From assembly GCF_947507565.1 (NCBI RefSeq), contig NC_089186.1, positions 2,046,001 through 2,110,000 on the forward strand: a stretch of 64,000 nucleotides of DNA. The letters run 5' to 3'. Shown in pieces: positions 35,544 to 47,893 of the stretch; position 1 is the stretch's first letter; the number at the start of each line of letters is the position of its first letter. The position numbers and the translations under genes are program-made. The DNA comes from Oscarella lobularis. Taxonomy: Eukaryota; Porifera; Homoscleromorpha; Homosclerophorida; Oscarellidae. Under the pieces are notes generated by a model. That model saw only the letters and a list, made by a program, of their open reading frames with translations. It ran no database searches and had not been told where the DNA came from.

Positions 35544-36553
35544 CTACAAAAGACCCCTATCCCAAAGTTTGAGAATCTCTTTGCACGTTCGGTGAAGCGG
35601 AAGGCCCATGACGTTGTAAAAGTCGCCTTGAATCGCCGTCACAAAGGAGCCAGCAACACCTTGAATTCCATAGCTAAAATCATCAGCAGACACGCGCATA
35701 ATAATAATATTAAAATTATTTATTTCTCTGCTACCTTCCCGCTTTGTCCCTGTCAAAATAAACATCGTACTAGTTAATTTCTAAGCTGCAGATGTGCTCT
35801 TACATAGGCTCTTTTGTACTGACGTAATAGTCTATCATATCCCCAGTTATACTAGCAAAATCAACTGTTGTTTCCTCGTGAAACGTTGACAGGGTAAGTC
35901 CAGTATTATCTATATCGAAATCGGTCATTGCGCAGTCGGCTACAGGGTGCTATACCTTTAGAAGGGACACCTAGAGCAACTCCAGAAATCACGGAGTGAG
36001 TTCTACCGCTAAGTCTAAGACAAGTATGCCCTAATGACGCTACTTTAGCCTGCGAAAAACCTTCTACCTGTGCAACATAGACGTGGCATCCTTTTCGCTA
36101 CGAGGCTTCTCCAAAATCTCCCCATCAAGAATCTGAATAAATATTTTGAAAAGAGTCGACACACAATCCTTTCTATTACCACTATACTATCTGCACCAAT
36201 GATGAGATTTGGAGGAGAATTCTCCGCCTATGACGAAGTTTAGATCAATAATTCAGGTCATGTAGCCCACTCCTTACAGCAAGTCTCTGGAAGACTTCCT
36301 CTGTTTTTCCACGAGCCGTTGCCTTGGCATAGTCCCAGGGACGTCCTACGTAGTCACTCTTTAGCAGATTCTCCTCGAAACGAGACGGAACTACCCGAAA
36401 CGACAAGCCCTGAAGCAAGAAACTGCCAGAGAAGTTGACACTCATCTAGTAGAAGACGCATACAGCCATAGATAGAATTTCTCTCCGTCGCGGAGAGCTG
36501 CTTCCCAAAACTATCGATTTAGCGTTGAGTCTCGAGAGAATCGGCCCTAACAT
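35544..36553 (-). CDS. Maf/ASMTL-type nucleotide pyrophosphatase
   Basis: Maf-domain enzymes hydrolyse non-canonical or surplus nucleoside triphosphates such as dTTP and UTP. ATG 36553 opens MLGPILSRLNAKSIVLGSSS-PRRREILSMA; SSSPRRREIL is the Maf signature. A 56-bp intron (GTATGC...TTCAG) leads to GLSFRVVPSRFEENLLKSDY and ATARGKTEEVFQRLA. The C-terminal exons give DFSYGIQGVAGSFVTAIQGDFYNVMGLPL, the second Maf signature, and end KLWDRGLL. No methyltransferase domain is seen, unlike full vertebrate ASMTL. The start is 50 bp from that of the divergent FHA-RING gene. Confidence 0.88.
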
Positions 36554-36603
36554 CGCCGTAATCCTGGTCTAAAGTGATCCGGGAGCCATTGTTCAACCGA
36601 CAA

Positions 36604-38393
36604 ATGCTCAAACTCACGTCCCCCGTCCCAAAACTGCCGTCTCGAGTGCGTCTCGAGCGAAACGTAACGACACTCGGTCGTCAAGCCGACCGCGTGGACG
36701 TGACAATCGATAGCGACGTGTATCGTTGCATGATCAGTCGCGTTCACGCGCGAATCGTTCGCGATCGCGCGTCGAACGCGTACAGCATCCACAGCCAAGG
36801 TCTCAACGGCCTTCTAATAAACCGAATCGTTCGCGATCGAGCCGTTCTCGTCGACGGCGACGAAATAACGTTCGGCGGCGCCGGAGCGGGAAGCGACGTC
36901 GGAAAATTGATCGAGAAGCCAGCGTCGGACATTGTCTACGAATTTCGATCGGTTTACAAGGACGCCGAAGAGGAGGAAAAGGAATTGAAGGAGAAAGAGG
37001 CTGATGTCTCTGGTATTATCTGTTGATGGGTAGGCATCATCTTTTACCTATTTCGTATTGTTTTAGACTGCGACTCGCAAGAGTCTAAGACGGACGCTAA
37101 AGTAGACGCGCAGGTGTTCGAAGATTTGAACGAAGAGTTTATCTGCTCCATCTGTCGTGACCTCATCTGCGTCGCCGTCGCTCTGCCGTGTTCGCACGCC
37201 TTTTGCAAGGACTGCATAGAGACTTGGTTCAAGTACGAAACTCCATGCATATATCCACTATAGAGAAATAGATTCAATCTCCCCTTTTTATATAGAAGAA
37301 CGCGTGACTGCCCCTCCTGTCGAAGCAAGTGCTCCGGAAAACCAGTCCCAGTCAAAGTTCGAATCAATAATAAGGCCCTAAGAATTAAAGATTAGGCCCT
37401 CAATTTAATATTTAGGTCCTGAGAATTAATTAAAGACGAGTGCCTCAATTTAATATTGAGGACCAAAAAATCAAATATTAGGCCCTCAATTTAATATTTA
37501 GGCCCTAAGAATTAAAGATTAGCCCCTCAATTTAATATTTAGGCCCTAAGAATTAAAGATTAGCCCCTCAATTTAATATTTAGGCCCTGAGAATTAAAGA
37601 TTAGGCCCTCAATTTGATATTAAGGCCCAAAGATTAGGCCATCAATTTACTTTATGTGGAAATGTGGCTAGAAGTGTTTTTCTTTTCTTCAGGCTCTTGA
37701 CAATGCGATTGCGCACGTGGCTGCGAAGATTTTATCAGAAGAGGATCAGAAACTTCGTAAGGAAAGAATAGAGGTAGAGAGTTTGTAGAACTAGGCGGGG
37801 CTGCAGTCCTTGGTTATGTTTTCATATATAAGGGGCTACTTGGAAAGAAGAAGAGAGCCTCTCCATCAGCGAAAAAGGACAAGTACGATACATCAAGCAT
37901 TTAGTGAGAGAAAATGAGTTTTCTATTAGACTAGACACTGTCGTGGTGTCGTCGTCTTCCGACGACGACTCAGACGACTCGGACGCCGTACGCGATTTCC
38001 CCGAGACGAAAAGAAATTTTCAAATAATTTTTAGATAATCCACGAACGCTCCTACGGCGTTCAACACGCGTCGAGCGGTCGTTCGCATTGCGTGAGATGC
38101 GATCAAACTATTCGACGAAAGTAAAACGATATACGTAAGTTGAGGACGACTTCTCATTTTGCTGTGTACAGTGACTTGCGGTGGTATCGCACCGCTTTTC
38201 ACGAAAACGGGTTTCTGTATCAGCAGTACTTCCACTTGGATTGTTATCGTCCACCGAGGCACGCTTTTGATGGGGTAGGCGCCAGCGCTGGGGTTCCGCA
38301 ATTTTTTGCTCGTACGTTCTCCTTCTCTGAAAGATTATTTATGAACGTTTGAATCGAGAAGAGATGGAACGCGTTCAGCGAAAGCTCTATTAA
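36604..38393 (+). CDS. FHA-RING-PARP-type zinc finger protein, putative E3 ubiquitin ligase
   Basis: Exon 1 (36604-37012) is an FHA domain, which binds phosphothreonine: VTTLGRQADRVDVTID, CMISRVHARIVRD, GLNGLLINR, DGDEITFGG. The exon at 37067-37232 plus that from 37299 form a C3HC4 RING: CSICRDLICVAVALPCSHAFCKDC...CPSC. A Lys/Ser/Asp-rich linker follows (KKKRASPSAKKDK, VVVSSSSDDDSDDSD). The last exons form a PARP-type zinc finger: YGVQHASSGRSHCVRCDQTI, WYRTAF, YFHLDCYRP, then RLNREEMERVQRKLY, TAA 38391-38393. Phosphopeptide binding plus a RING suggests a DNA-damage or checkpoint ligase like RNF8/CHFR (inference). One intron is filled with satellite (37364-37655). Confidence 0.82.
37364..37655. 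repeat. Satellite fragment (array B) inside an intron
   Basis: About seven units related to array A but inverted, reading TTTAGGCCCTAAGAATTAAAGATTAGGCCCTCAATTTAATA. It lies in the intron between the RING exon ending CSGKPVP(VK) and the exon starting ALDNAIAHVAAKIL, lengthening that intron to about 340 bp against the usual 50. No hairpin motif flanks it. Confidence 0.9.
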
Positions 38394-39205
38394 TTAAGTT
38401 ACAAAAAAACGTTTTAATTAAAACTGCCTCTCTCTTTTTTCATGCAGAGGCAGCGCGGTTGTAAGTGCAGAGAAAATAGTTAATTGTTTGAATGATTAGC
38501 ATAGAAGAAGTTTAAGAGATCAGGACCTGTGCAAAAGAAGACTTGCAGGTTCGAGATTCTGAATAAATCGACCTATCGCCGACCCCTCTAACTAAAACGT
38601 TATGTATCGAATGCCGCGTTCGTTCTCGCGAATTTGTGACTCGAATTTATGAGTCATAGGCTCTTTTATTGGATGTTGCCTCCCCTCCAAACCTCAAATA
38701 TAAGAAATGCATAGCTATTAATTAAAGCAAAGGCGGGCCCCTGAGAGCGTGTCAAATATTTGAGATAGGTAACAGTTATGAAAAGTAGAGGGTCAGAATA
38801 CGAACGCTCCTAGACTGTAGAAATGAGTCCTATTGATGCGGAGGCCGGGTGTTGTACAGATGGTCGGCATTTTTCTGTGGGCTGCGCTAGGGGAGTGTTC
38901 GCTGTCTTTGAAGTGCCGCGCTCTAACGATTCTCTACGAATTGACTCGCTTTCCAACTTCAAACTTTAATAATCTTCCACGTGTTTTGATTTCGAAGGCC
39001 TGACTTTCGCGTTTTCATTTTAACCTGAAAGCACTTCGTTTCGACCGATGTCCAATTCGTCGTGTACGTCATCAGAACATCCGCTCACGAGATTTTTCAA
39101 ACCTCGTGCTTTCAGCCGGAGAGAACTGGACCGAGGTTCAAACCTCGCTTGATTAATATCCGATTTACCGAATCCTTATTCTCTCTAGATTTCTCCCCCA
39201 CGCTA
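38394..39205. other. Intergenic region without recognisable gene
   Basis: About 800 bp between the FHA-RING gene and the receptor. I see no coding frame worth calling, no repeat family and no RNA gene. It presumably contains the receptor promoter, since transcription runs rightwards from here. Confidence 0.6.
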
Positions 39206-42200
39206 ATGGCAAGACCTCGCTGCCTTCTCGCAGCCAGTCTCCTTCTCTCGCTAGTCCTCTTCGCCCGGGGGCAGTCTGGTTACACGACGGATGAGTGCGA
39301 AGACCTGATACCACCCGGGCTCTCGCAGCAGAATCGAGGCGTAGGAGACTTTCCCTACATCATAAGCGTGGCAACTACAAACGGAAGTGTTGTCGCGAGC
39401 TATCGTCCCTCTCGAACCTATATTGGTATACCCCTGTTCTCGCTTTCTCACCGTACTAACTTGCTATGGGCTTCTCTCTATAGTTTCTTTACTCGACGTC
39501 TCGGTCTCTAAGAGGACGTACGTGGCGTTTCTCTTGCAGGCTCGAGCAGATACCAGTCGCGCTATTGGACGATTTGCTGAAGACGCGCTTGCTCGGACTC
39601 TCACCTGCTCAAGTGTCAACGTATGCAACGGACGAATATAAGTCAAAATACTGAGGCCTTTCTTAGGACTCGGTGACCAATAGAAATATCATGGGTCAGC
39701 TACCGTATTCGAAAATCTCGGTTATGTGGAAAGCACCTGATCAGTATACTACGGATACTATTTGCTTTACGTGAGTTGGACTTCGTTAGAGGGGGGGTTG
39801 CTTAGTCCTCACATCTCTCTGTTTCAGAGCCAGTGTGGTGGACTCGAATAGCAGTTGGTTTATATTGAATGACACCTGTATCAGTCGCTTTGGTTGGGAT
39901 ACAAATATTGATTACTTAGAAAAAGTATTTAGTTTATTTTTTCTAGTTTCTTGTTCGCCGAGTCCGTGTCAAAATGGAGGCAATTGCTCTGTTGTCAACG
40001 GAACGTTTCACTGTGCTTGCCCCTATTCTTATCTTCCTCCGTTCTGTGAAAAGAAATCCTGTTAGACATTTTATAAATTTGACGTATGTAAGATGTTTAT
40101 ATTCTCTTTCGTTTTTAGCTTGTTTGCCAAATCCTTGTGCAAACGGTGGCAGCTGCGTTTCGCGGTCATCAGCTAGAGGTTTCTATTGCCAGTGCGCCGA
40201 AAACTTTGCAGGCGAAATATGCCAGTCTCCCGTCCCATACTCGTACGGACTGTCTGTCAAATTGGACAGAAATCGAACGACTGTTAGCTGGAATAGCAGC
40301 GCAATAGCGGCCCTTTTCAATTCCTCCACCTCGTTCCGCACTATTTCGGTTCTCTACGGCATCTCTCCGGGTCCCGTTTTTGTTCCAGAACAAATTGACC
40401 TTCCAGGCGTGGCGAATGGCGTCACGATTACTGATTTGCTTCCAGGATTCAGCTACGACTTGACAGTGAAATTCGTACCGACGAATCAGCTTGAAGTGTC
40501 GTCAGTCTTGGTTGCTGGAAATTTTACAACTCCTTCAAGTAGACCTTTAGCATACATAGAATCTTCTACTACGATCGTTTTATTCGTAGACTGCTCTGCG
40601 GGCAAATACGGGTCGAATTGCTCGGAAGACTGCGGCTGTCTTTCGGTGACAAACGTGGGGACGTGCAATCTTCAGACAGGACGTTGCTACTGCAGAAAAT
40701 ACGGAGGCAAGTCATCAGATAACGGTTTTTTTGCTCTTGTCACTCTTTCCTTGCAGATAATGTCAATGGCCTGGATGTCATTAGGGCTCCTGTAGTTCGC
40801 ATTGAGTCCGTGAGTCGGCACAGTGTCGCTATCTCAGTCAATTTAAATGACACCCTGCTCGGAGTATCGGATTTGAATTATACCGTACTATTTGTCGAGG
40901 GCCGAATTGATCGGTCGGGCGTTTCAAGGCGACGTACTACCGACTCGTGGAACTCCGTCCTGTGCACTGGCTCTCCCAAGAAATGTGAAATTCAGTATTT
41001 GACAGCCGGTCAAGACTACAGTCTCGCCGTAGAGATGTCCTACGCAACTCCCAAGTCTGGTTTCGGTCCCTCAGCTAGTTGCCTTTCAGGAGTTGTCTCA
41101 TTTCGAACGGAAGAGCCAGGTAAGAGAAAACAGATCAGTTATATTGACCGTAGTTTGATCTGATGCTAATTAGAGTGCCCTTCCTTGTGCGATTGCACCG
41201 AAGAATCGCACGGAGTCTATCCGTACACTGGAGCGTTTCTGCACGTGAATTGCAGCTACCGTGGACTCGCTCACGTTCCGAGAAACCTGTCAAACGCGAC
41301 GACCCACTTGTGCGAATGCCTCATCTGCTTTTTTATTACCCTTATGCCGAGCATTGTAGAGACCTCGCTGGTAATTCGCTGGGCGGTCTGGATCCCCTTG
41401 AACTGATGCCTCTTACGTCGCTTCTCTATTTGTATGTGGATACCTGTCGTGACCACACGTCTAATTCCCGTTTCAGGAATCTCTCTAATGCTGGGTTGGG
41501 TCGCCTAGGAAATGAACCATTCAAAGGCCTAAACATTGCTATATTGTACGTGTACATTTCACCTCGTGTTTTAGATATTTTTCAAGCAGTCTTTTCTTGC
41601 AGGGATCTCTCGCACAACGGTCTCTCTGACGACGATTTATTATGCGTATCGTTTCAAGGAATGAATCCGACGCTCACCTATTTGTACAGATAGCGTTTTG
41701 GTGTATATAAGTCTAATTTCTTTTTTTGTCTAAGATATTTGCAGCACAACGATCTGAATGCTATAGAGACTTGCAAAGACGATCAAGTCTCTGGAGCCAA
41801 GAAAGCCTTTTCATCTCTTCTTTATATGTAAGTTGAAAGCATCAGCTTATTGCCTTTCTCTAGAGGGCTTTTCAACTATCATAGAGACTTGAGTCACTGT
41901 GACATCACTCAGCTGTCAACGGATTTTCTAAAACTAATGCCAAATCTTTTCTACCTGTAAGCACCGATAAAGAGAGTCTTCCCCTCAATATAGTATCATA
42001 CGGATTTAGGTATTTACAGTTCAACAGCTTAAGTGTTTTTCCTACCGTAGCTCTGAGGCAATTGAAAAGTCTGACGGTCTTGTAAGTTGTAGAAAAACCA
42101 GTCGAGGATTGTGTAATGGAATGTGATTCAGAGATGTTGGTCACAATGACTTTACCTCCGTTGATGCAGACGCCTTCTCGGCTGACCTTTCCACGCTGTA

Positions 42201-45200
42201 TGTTGAATAGTAGTACTAGATACCTAACTAGGAAATAATATCTCCAATCGCAGATATCTTAATGACAATCAGATAAGGGACATTCCTTCCGGCGCATTCA
42301 CGAACGCAAAAAATCTTTACGTCCTGTAAGTAATACTTTAGAAGATGACATTACCTGAGGTTTGACGTGCATATATTGCCAGTGACTTGTCAAACAACAA
42401 CCTTCAAAATTTTGACAAAAAACTCTTGTTCAATCTCACATACTTAAGTCAATTGTAAGCAAAGGTTTCTCTCGATTTTCTTTTTCTATTCTTTGCGTAG
42501 AAATTTGAGAGGCAACGGTATTCGTTTTCTTGCTCCAGGCCTGCTGTCTACAAATCCTTATATCAGAACTCTGTTAGTATACGTTTACTAGTGAAAGCTG
42601 TTTCATCAGTTTTCTCTTGCAGGGACATTAGCAATAACGGTCTGGCTGAATTGGATCCGCGGCTATTTCATGGCCTCACGATGCTCGGATTTCTGTATGG
42701 AAAGATGATGCAAATCTCGTTGTCTTATATGTTATTGCTTACAGATACTGCGACGGCAACGCGTTTAATTGCGACTGCGCCAAAACCTGGGCGTACAACT
42801 TTAACTGGACTATCAATCAAGTTCCTGTAACCCAATTCAATTCCAGCTATAACTGCAGTAAGTGGACAGCCAACGTGAATTAGAGGACGTGAGAAACAGA
42901 TGATCCTAGGCTGTACTGACTGCAAAACGACGTGTCCGGCTGATTGTGACCAAATCAGCAGTAAATTAACTTGCAGAGCGATTACTGCTGGATGCAGTTG
43001 CTTTCAGTCCTCAGTTGCAAAGTGTCCGAATTTCGCTACCTTAGGCAAGAGAAATCAAGTTGTTCGCTTCTTTTAAATTCCTACCTATTAGATACCTGTG
43101 GGTCGAGTCCGTGCATGAACGGCGGAAGCTGCACGATTCTCAATAACAGATACAAATGCATTTGTCCTTTTGATTACGAGGGACAGCAGTGCGAAACGAA
43201 ACTTAGTAAGACGCGAGACTTCCGTATATGGAATACTCTTGACTCACGACGTAATATAGATTGCCAGCCAAATCCGTGTCTAAATCGCGGTCGTTGCTAC
43301 GAAAGACGAGGGGGTCGATACAGTTGTTCGTGCAAGGACGGATACGCCGGCGATCGTTGCGAAATAGGTTTTGCTGATTTTTAATAATTTTGGTTTAGTA
43401 AAGAGTCGTCTTGATTTTAGAAATTCCGTACGACTACGGAATCAGTGTGATGTCTTTGTCAGAGTACAATGCCTCGGTGTCGTGGAACATTGGCAATATC
43501 TCGCGTTTGCTAAACGATTCGGTTCTCAATTCGTATCTCTCCTACGGCATCAAGACTCAATATGGATCGTTGCCTAAAGTCGGGGCCAGCGTTTCCAAAG
43601 GCGCATCGTCTGCCGTCTTGACAGACGTGAGGCCTGGATTTGAGTACGTACTCGAATTGACTGTCATCTTGGGAGGCTCCAAATCAGCTACTATAATCGG
43701 AACGTACACACAGCCTTCAGGTACGGGAGAAAATAAAAGGCCTTGCTTGGCCTTGCTTATAGTTCAATTGTTCTAGATTGTCCGACTGGAACGTATGGAA
43801 AAATCGATAACTGTACACTCAAATGCCCCTGTTCTACGTCAAATAACGTCGGCTCGTGTGACGTTGACAATGGTCAGTGCTTCTGCCAAAACAAGACAGG
43901 TATTGTACCAACATTTTGCGACGAAAGACTAATAAGAGCGTTTCTTTCAGCGGACGCCATAGGAACGAGTGTTATAAGAGCTCCCCTTCTTCGGGTCATC
44001 GACGTTGGAGAAGATCACGTCAACGTTTCGATTGACCATAGCCAATTTCCTGGATATTTTGATTTGATCGTTCTTTTTTTCCCCAACTGGCAACTACCAG
44101 AATACCTTGTTAACTACTGGTTTAACGTCAACTGCACTGGAAGGGAAGCGTCGTGCAGGATCCCTCACCTATCCTCCGGAACGAAGTACTCACTCGCCGT
44201 TCAAGCAACGTACTCTCGAGGACAAAGATTAGGCGTTGGAGAATGCGTCTCCGGTGCTGTTTATACGACGACCACTAAGGGCTGTAAGTCTTCTATTGCT
44301 TGATTTTTTCTTGCCAAACTGTCTGGTCTAGTTTGCCCCAAGGAGTGCGTTTGCAATGAGGATATTGGGTCGTTTCGAGGAACGACGCCGTCTCCGAATC
44401 GATTCTATTATGTTGATTGTTCTAATAAAAGCTTGAAAGCGATACCATCGAAATTTTCACCCAAAACAACTCACCTGTCAGTTCTATTGCCGTTTGATTA
44501 TTGGACTAAAAATTTTGCTGTATGATTTCAACAGGTTTTTGGATAGAAACGCTATCACTTTTTTTCCCTCTGGAGCATTTGATAATATGCCTTTTCTCAT
44601 TCTATTGTAAGCGAACGTAAGATTTTTTCTAGAGCATATTCATTTCTTTTTTTAGAAATTTGTCGCGAAATGCCATCTCTAAAATCTCGGGGTCCCCATT
44701 CGCTGGCCTGTCTTTGGGAGTACTGTAAGTCTGATAAGCGATTCAGCGACGTAGGACGATGCCTTTCTGTGTAGAGACCTCTCGTCTAACAAACTACCCG
44801 ACGGCCAAGCATTTTGTAGAGCATTTACCAATCTAACAGCCGCCAGTCTTCTGTACGTTTTTTTCTCCACTAAGCACTGAGATATTTCCTGGGTGTCATT
44901 GATTTGTCTTTAGAAATTTGCAGAGTAACAGCCTGACTGACTTAAACTGCAATGCGGTCGGAAGCTTTGTGTACTCGCTTAGACAAATGTGCGTCGACTC
45001 TCTCTATTTTCTCGGAGTCGTTGGGCTCATTGTGATTTGTAGTGATCTTTCGTATAATATGCTCAAGTCGAAGACTATTGGCATTGTTCGCTATTCCAAT
45101 CGTCTGTCTTCACTGTAAGTGTCGTTGTGAATATTTGGTGCGTTCCTTAGTTGTCGTTTTGCAGGAAATTGCGTCACAACGCTTTCGACGATGTTCCTAC

Positions 45201-47549
45201 TTCTGAATTGCAGGCAGCTACAGATCTGGCTCATTTGTAAGACGATTGGCTAGGCTTTTATTCCGCCAGTATTATTTGTTTACAAACAGAGATCTGAGTC
45301 ACAATTCCATCACATTCATTGGTGACGAAACCATTCCTAATTCAGAACTTGGACGACTGTGCGAGAGATTTTCGATGATGCATTTATATGTCTGACGTTT
45401 TTATCTGCGTAGGTATCTGCAAAGCAACAAAATTAGCAGAATCGATAGCGGTTCCTTCAGAAACATGACTGGACTCTTGATACTGTGAGAAGACGGCAAC
45501 GCGAGGAAACAAAAAAAAATCACCGTCATTTTAGAGATCTTTCATACAACAGCGTTGCATATTTACACGCGGAATTGTTTGTCAACTGCACCTATCTTCA
45601 GCATCTGTAAGCCATCGATGCCACTGTTTGTTGGAAGTACAGTTTATCTTCCTATTTAGATCGCTTGCGGAGAATCAAATTCAATACGTTCCTCCTGGTC
45701 TATTTTCTAATAACCAGCTTATGAGAGTCTTGTAAGTTTAGCTCTTATCGTAGCTTTGCTTAGCAGAGTTTAGTTGGTCTACAGTGATATCAGCAACAAT
45801 TCTGTAAGCGAAGTCGATCCAAGGGCATTCGTTGGACCATACTCAATTAGCACTTTGTAATATACTGAATATTAATTTTTTTTGCGCAGTTCTAATGCGC
45901 TATTATTACAGGAACTGCGAAGGAAATCCTTTCAACTGCGACTGTGCCAGGCAGTGGGCACTGAATAGTTCTTGGACGAGTTATCGAATCATTCCAACGG
46001 ACTTAGCCCCACATCAGTGCGGTTAGTCTACTACTTTGCGAATAAAATACGTCAGCGCGGACTGATCTTGTTTTTAGCTTGCCACACGGGTCTTTGTACA
46101 GGTCTGTGTCGTATTTGCCGGCTGGTAAGGATTCACCCAAAGTGTCGGTCAGTGTCAAGCGGCTGCAGTTGCTTCTCGTCGTCAGTCCAACGCTGCCCCG
46201 ATTTCGATCCAATAATTACTTTCCCAACGTCAAGAACTCGCACGACGATGCAAAAGCCAACGACGAGTTCGCCCAGTTCTATTTCTATTTCTCCCCGTTC
46301 CAGTAGACCGTCTGTTTTTATTTCTCCAAGTTCCAGTAGTAGTGTTGTTCTACCCCGTACTGACGCCGGCACGATTCCTGCCACGGATGCCAGAAGGGAA
46401 GGAACTGTGATCGCCACTCAGCCATCTTCTTCATCTGGTGGTGCATCACCTGCTATCTATGCAGGAGTTGGCGTTGGAGTACTCGTTGTCATCGCAGTCA
46501 TCATTATTGTTGTCTACTGCTTACGGTAATAATAGCAGTTTGGCCCAAACCGCCAAGCAGTGAATGTCCTTTTAGGAAAAAATCCAAGAGAGTGGACTTG
46601 AATGAAGCCAGTGCCCTCAGCACTCAAGCGGGGCACGGTTTGAATGAATACAGGTACTCCGTACGTGCAGGCCTTTATTCTCTTACCGGCTTTGTTCTGT
46701 AGTTCTCAAAGAGTCGCTTCTGTTAGCTATGCGAAAACAGGTATCTATAGGCCATTGAGTGATCGACTGGGTTAATTTTTCGTTTATTTACGCACAGTGG
46801 AAACAAAATTGGAAAGCGATTACGAAAAACCGGATAAGCGAAAATTGACAAACGATTACGAAAAGCCGGATAAACGAAAATTGACGAACGAATACGAAAA
46901 GCCTGAAAAGCCATCCTATCTTACCCCCACCGACGGCGTTCACTTGGAAAACGACTACGAGACGGACCCCGGCCGAGAGAAAACATATACGACGCTCAAG
47001 GCGTCGTCCATGGAACCCGAAGCAACGTATCAGACGACGGGGAAGGGAGCATCGAACTACGCCAAGCTGAATCCTGGGAGTAGGATCGCCGAATCGTTCT
47101 ACGAAGAGACGAAGAAATCGGACCACGACTATCGGGAGCTGGATAAACGCGAGTCTCACTACGCCGGATTGACCGGCGAAGAGACGGCGGCACCGGGATA
47201 CGCAAAGACAAAGAGAATCGACGACAACGACTATTACGAACCGGCTTCCAAAGGTGGTAAAGGAAGGTACGCCGATCTTCTCCCCGGCGGCAGGACTAAG
47301 GTCGATTCCTACGCGGCGGTATCGAGAGTTGACAAGGATGGGTATCTCGATTCAGATAATGTTAGCAAGGCCTTGTCTCAAAGTTTGGCTCCGCGTCGAC
47401 TTGAAATTGGAAATCCGATGTACGAAAAACCCGTTGGTTTGTTGACCAACGATGCGGGCTACGCCGAACTTGCGAAGGATCAGGACGACGACTACAAGGA
47501 GCCGGGCTACGCGAGCGCAAATCGCGGCGGTGGAGCTCAGCTGGGATGA
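39206..47549 (+). CDS. Large Reeler/EGF/FN3/LRR receptor with two duplicated modules and Tyr-rich tail
   Basis: ATG 39206 opens a signal peptide (MARPRCLLAASLLLSLVLFA). Domains in order: Reeler-like (ECEDLIPP...FLLQAR, about 39280-39930); EGF (39954-40064); EGF (40120-40225); FN3-like (40225-40545); laminin-type EGF (40590-40705); FN3-like (40757-41120); LRR N-cap (about 41175); LRRs (41350-42740); LRR C-cap (42745-43050). A second module has EGF (43093), EGF (43260), FN3-like (43425), laminin-type EGF (43776), FN3-like (43950), N-cap (44333), LRRs (44530-45860) and C-cap (45910). Then come a Ser/Thr-rich stalk, a membrane segment (about 46446-46530) and a 300-residue cytoplasmic tail with many tyrosines, TGA 47549. 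LRR exons each hold one repeat with introns before DLSxN. I know no named orthologue. It could in principle be two genes, but no signal peptide or promoter is visible at the boundary. Confidence 0.8.
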
Positions 47550-47893
47550 CCTCCAATCCATACTCGACTCCTATGATCGCCAGAGATTCTTCACTTTCTA
47601 ATCGATCTTCGAAACCGTCTGCTATATATCATGCCTACACGCTATTGATAGCTCACTGTGTCCGCTTATGGTCTACTGTATGCTGCTTGATATTATCTAT
47701 ATGTTTTCCAAAACGTCAGCAGGTCTTATTTGGAAATAACAGGCTACTCATAGAGTATTTAGGTCAGTTTTCTACAGTCGTGGTTGCATTTCACCGCAGC
47801 GGATCAAATTATCAGTTTCAAATTCTTTATTTAATTGGTTCGGGCCTTATCCGGGTCATTCATTTCTACTGGAGCCTTTTTCTCGCTTTTCTC

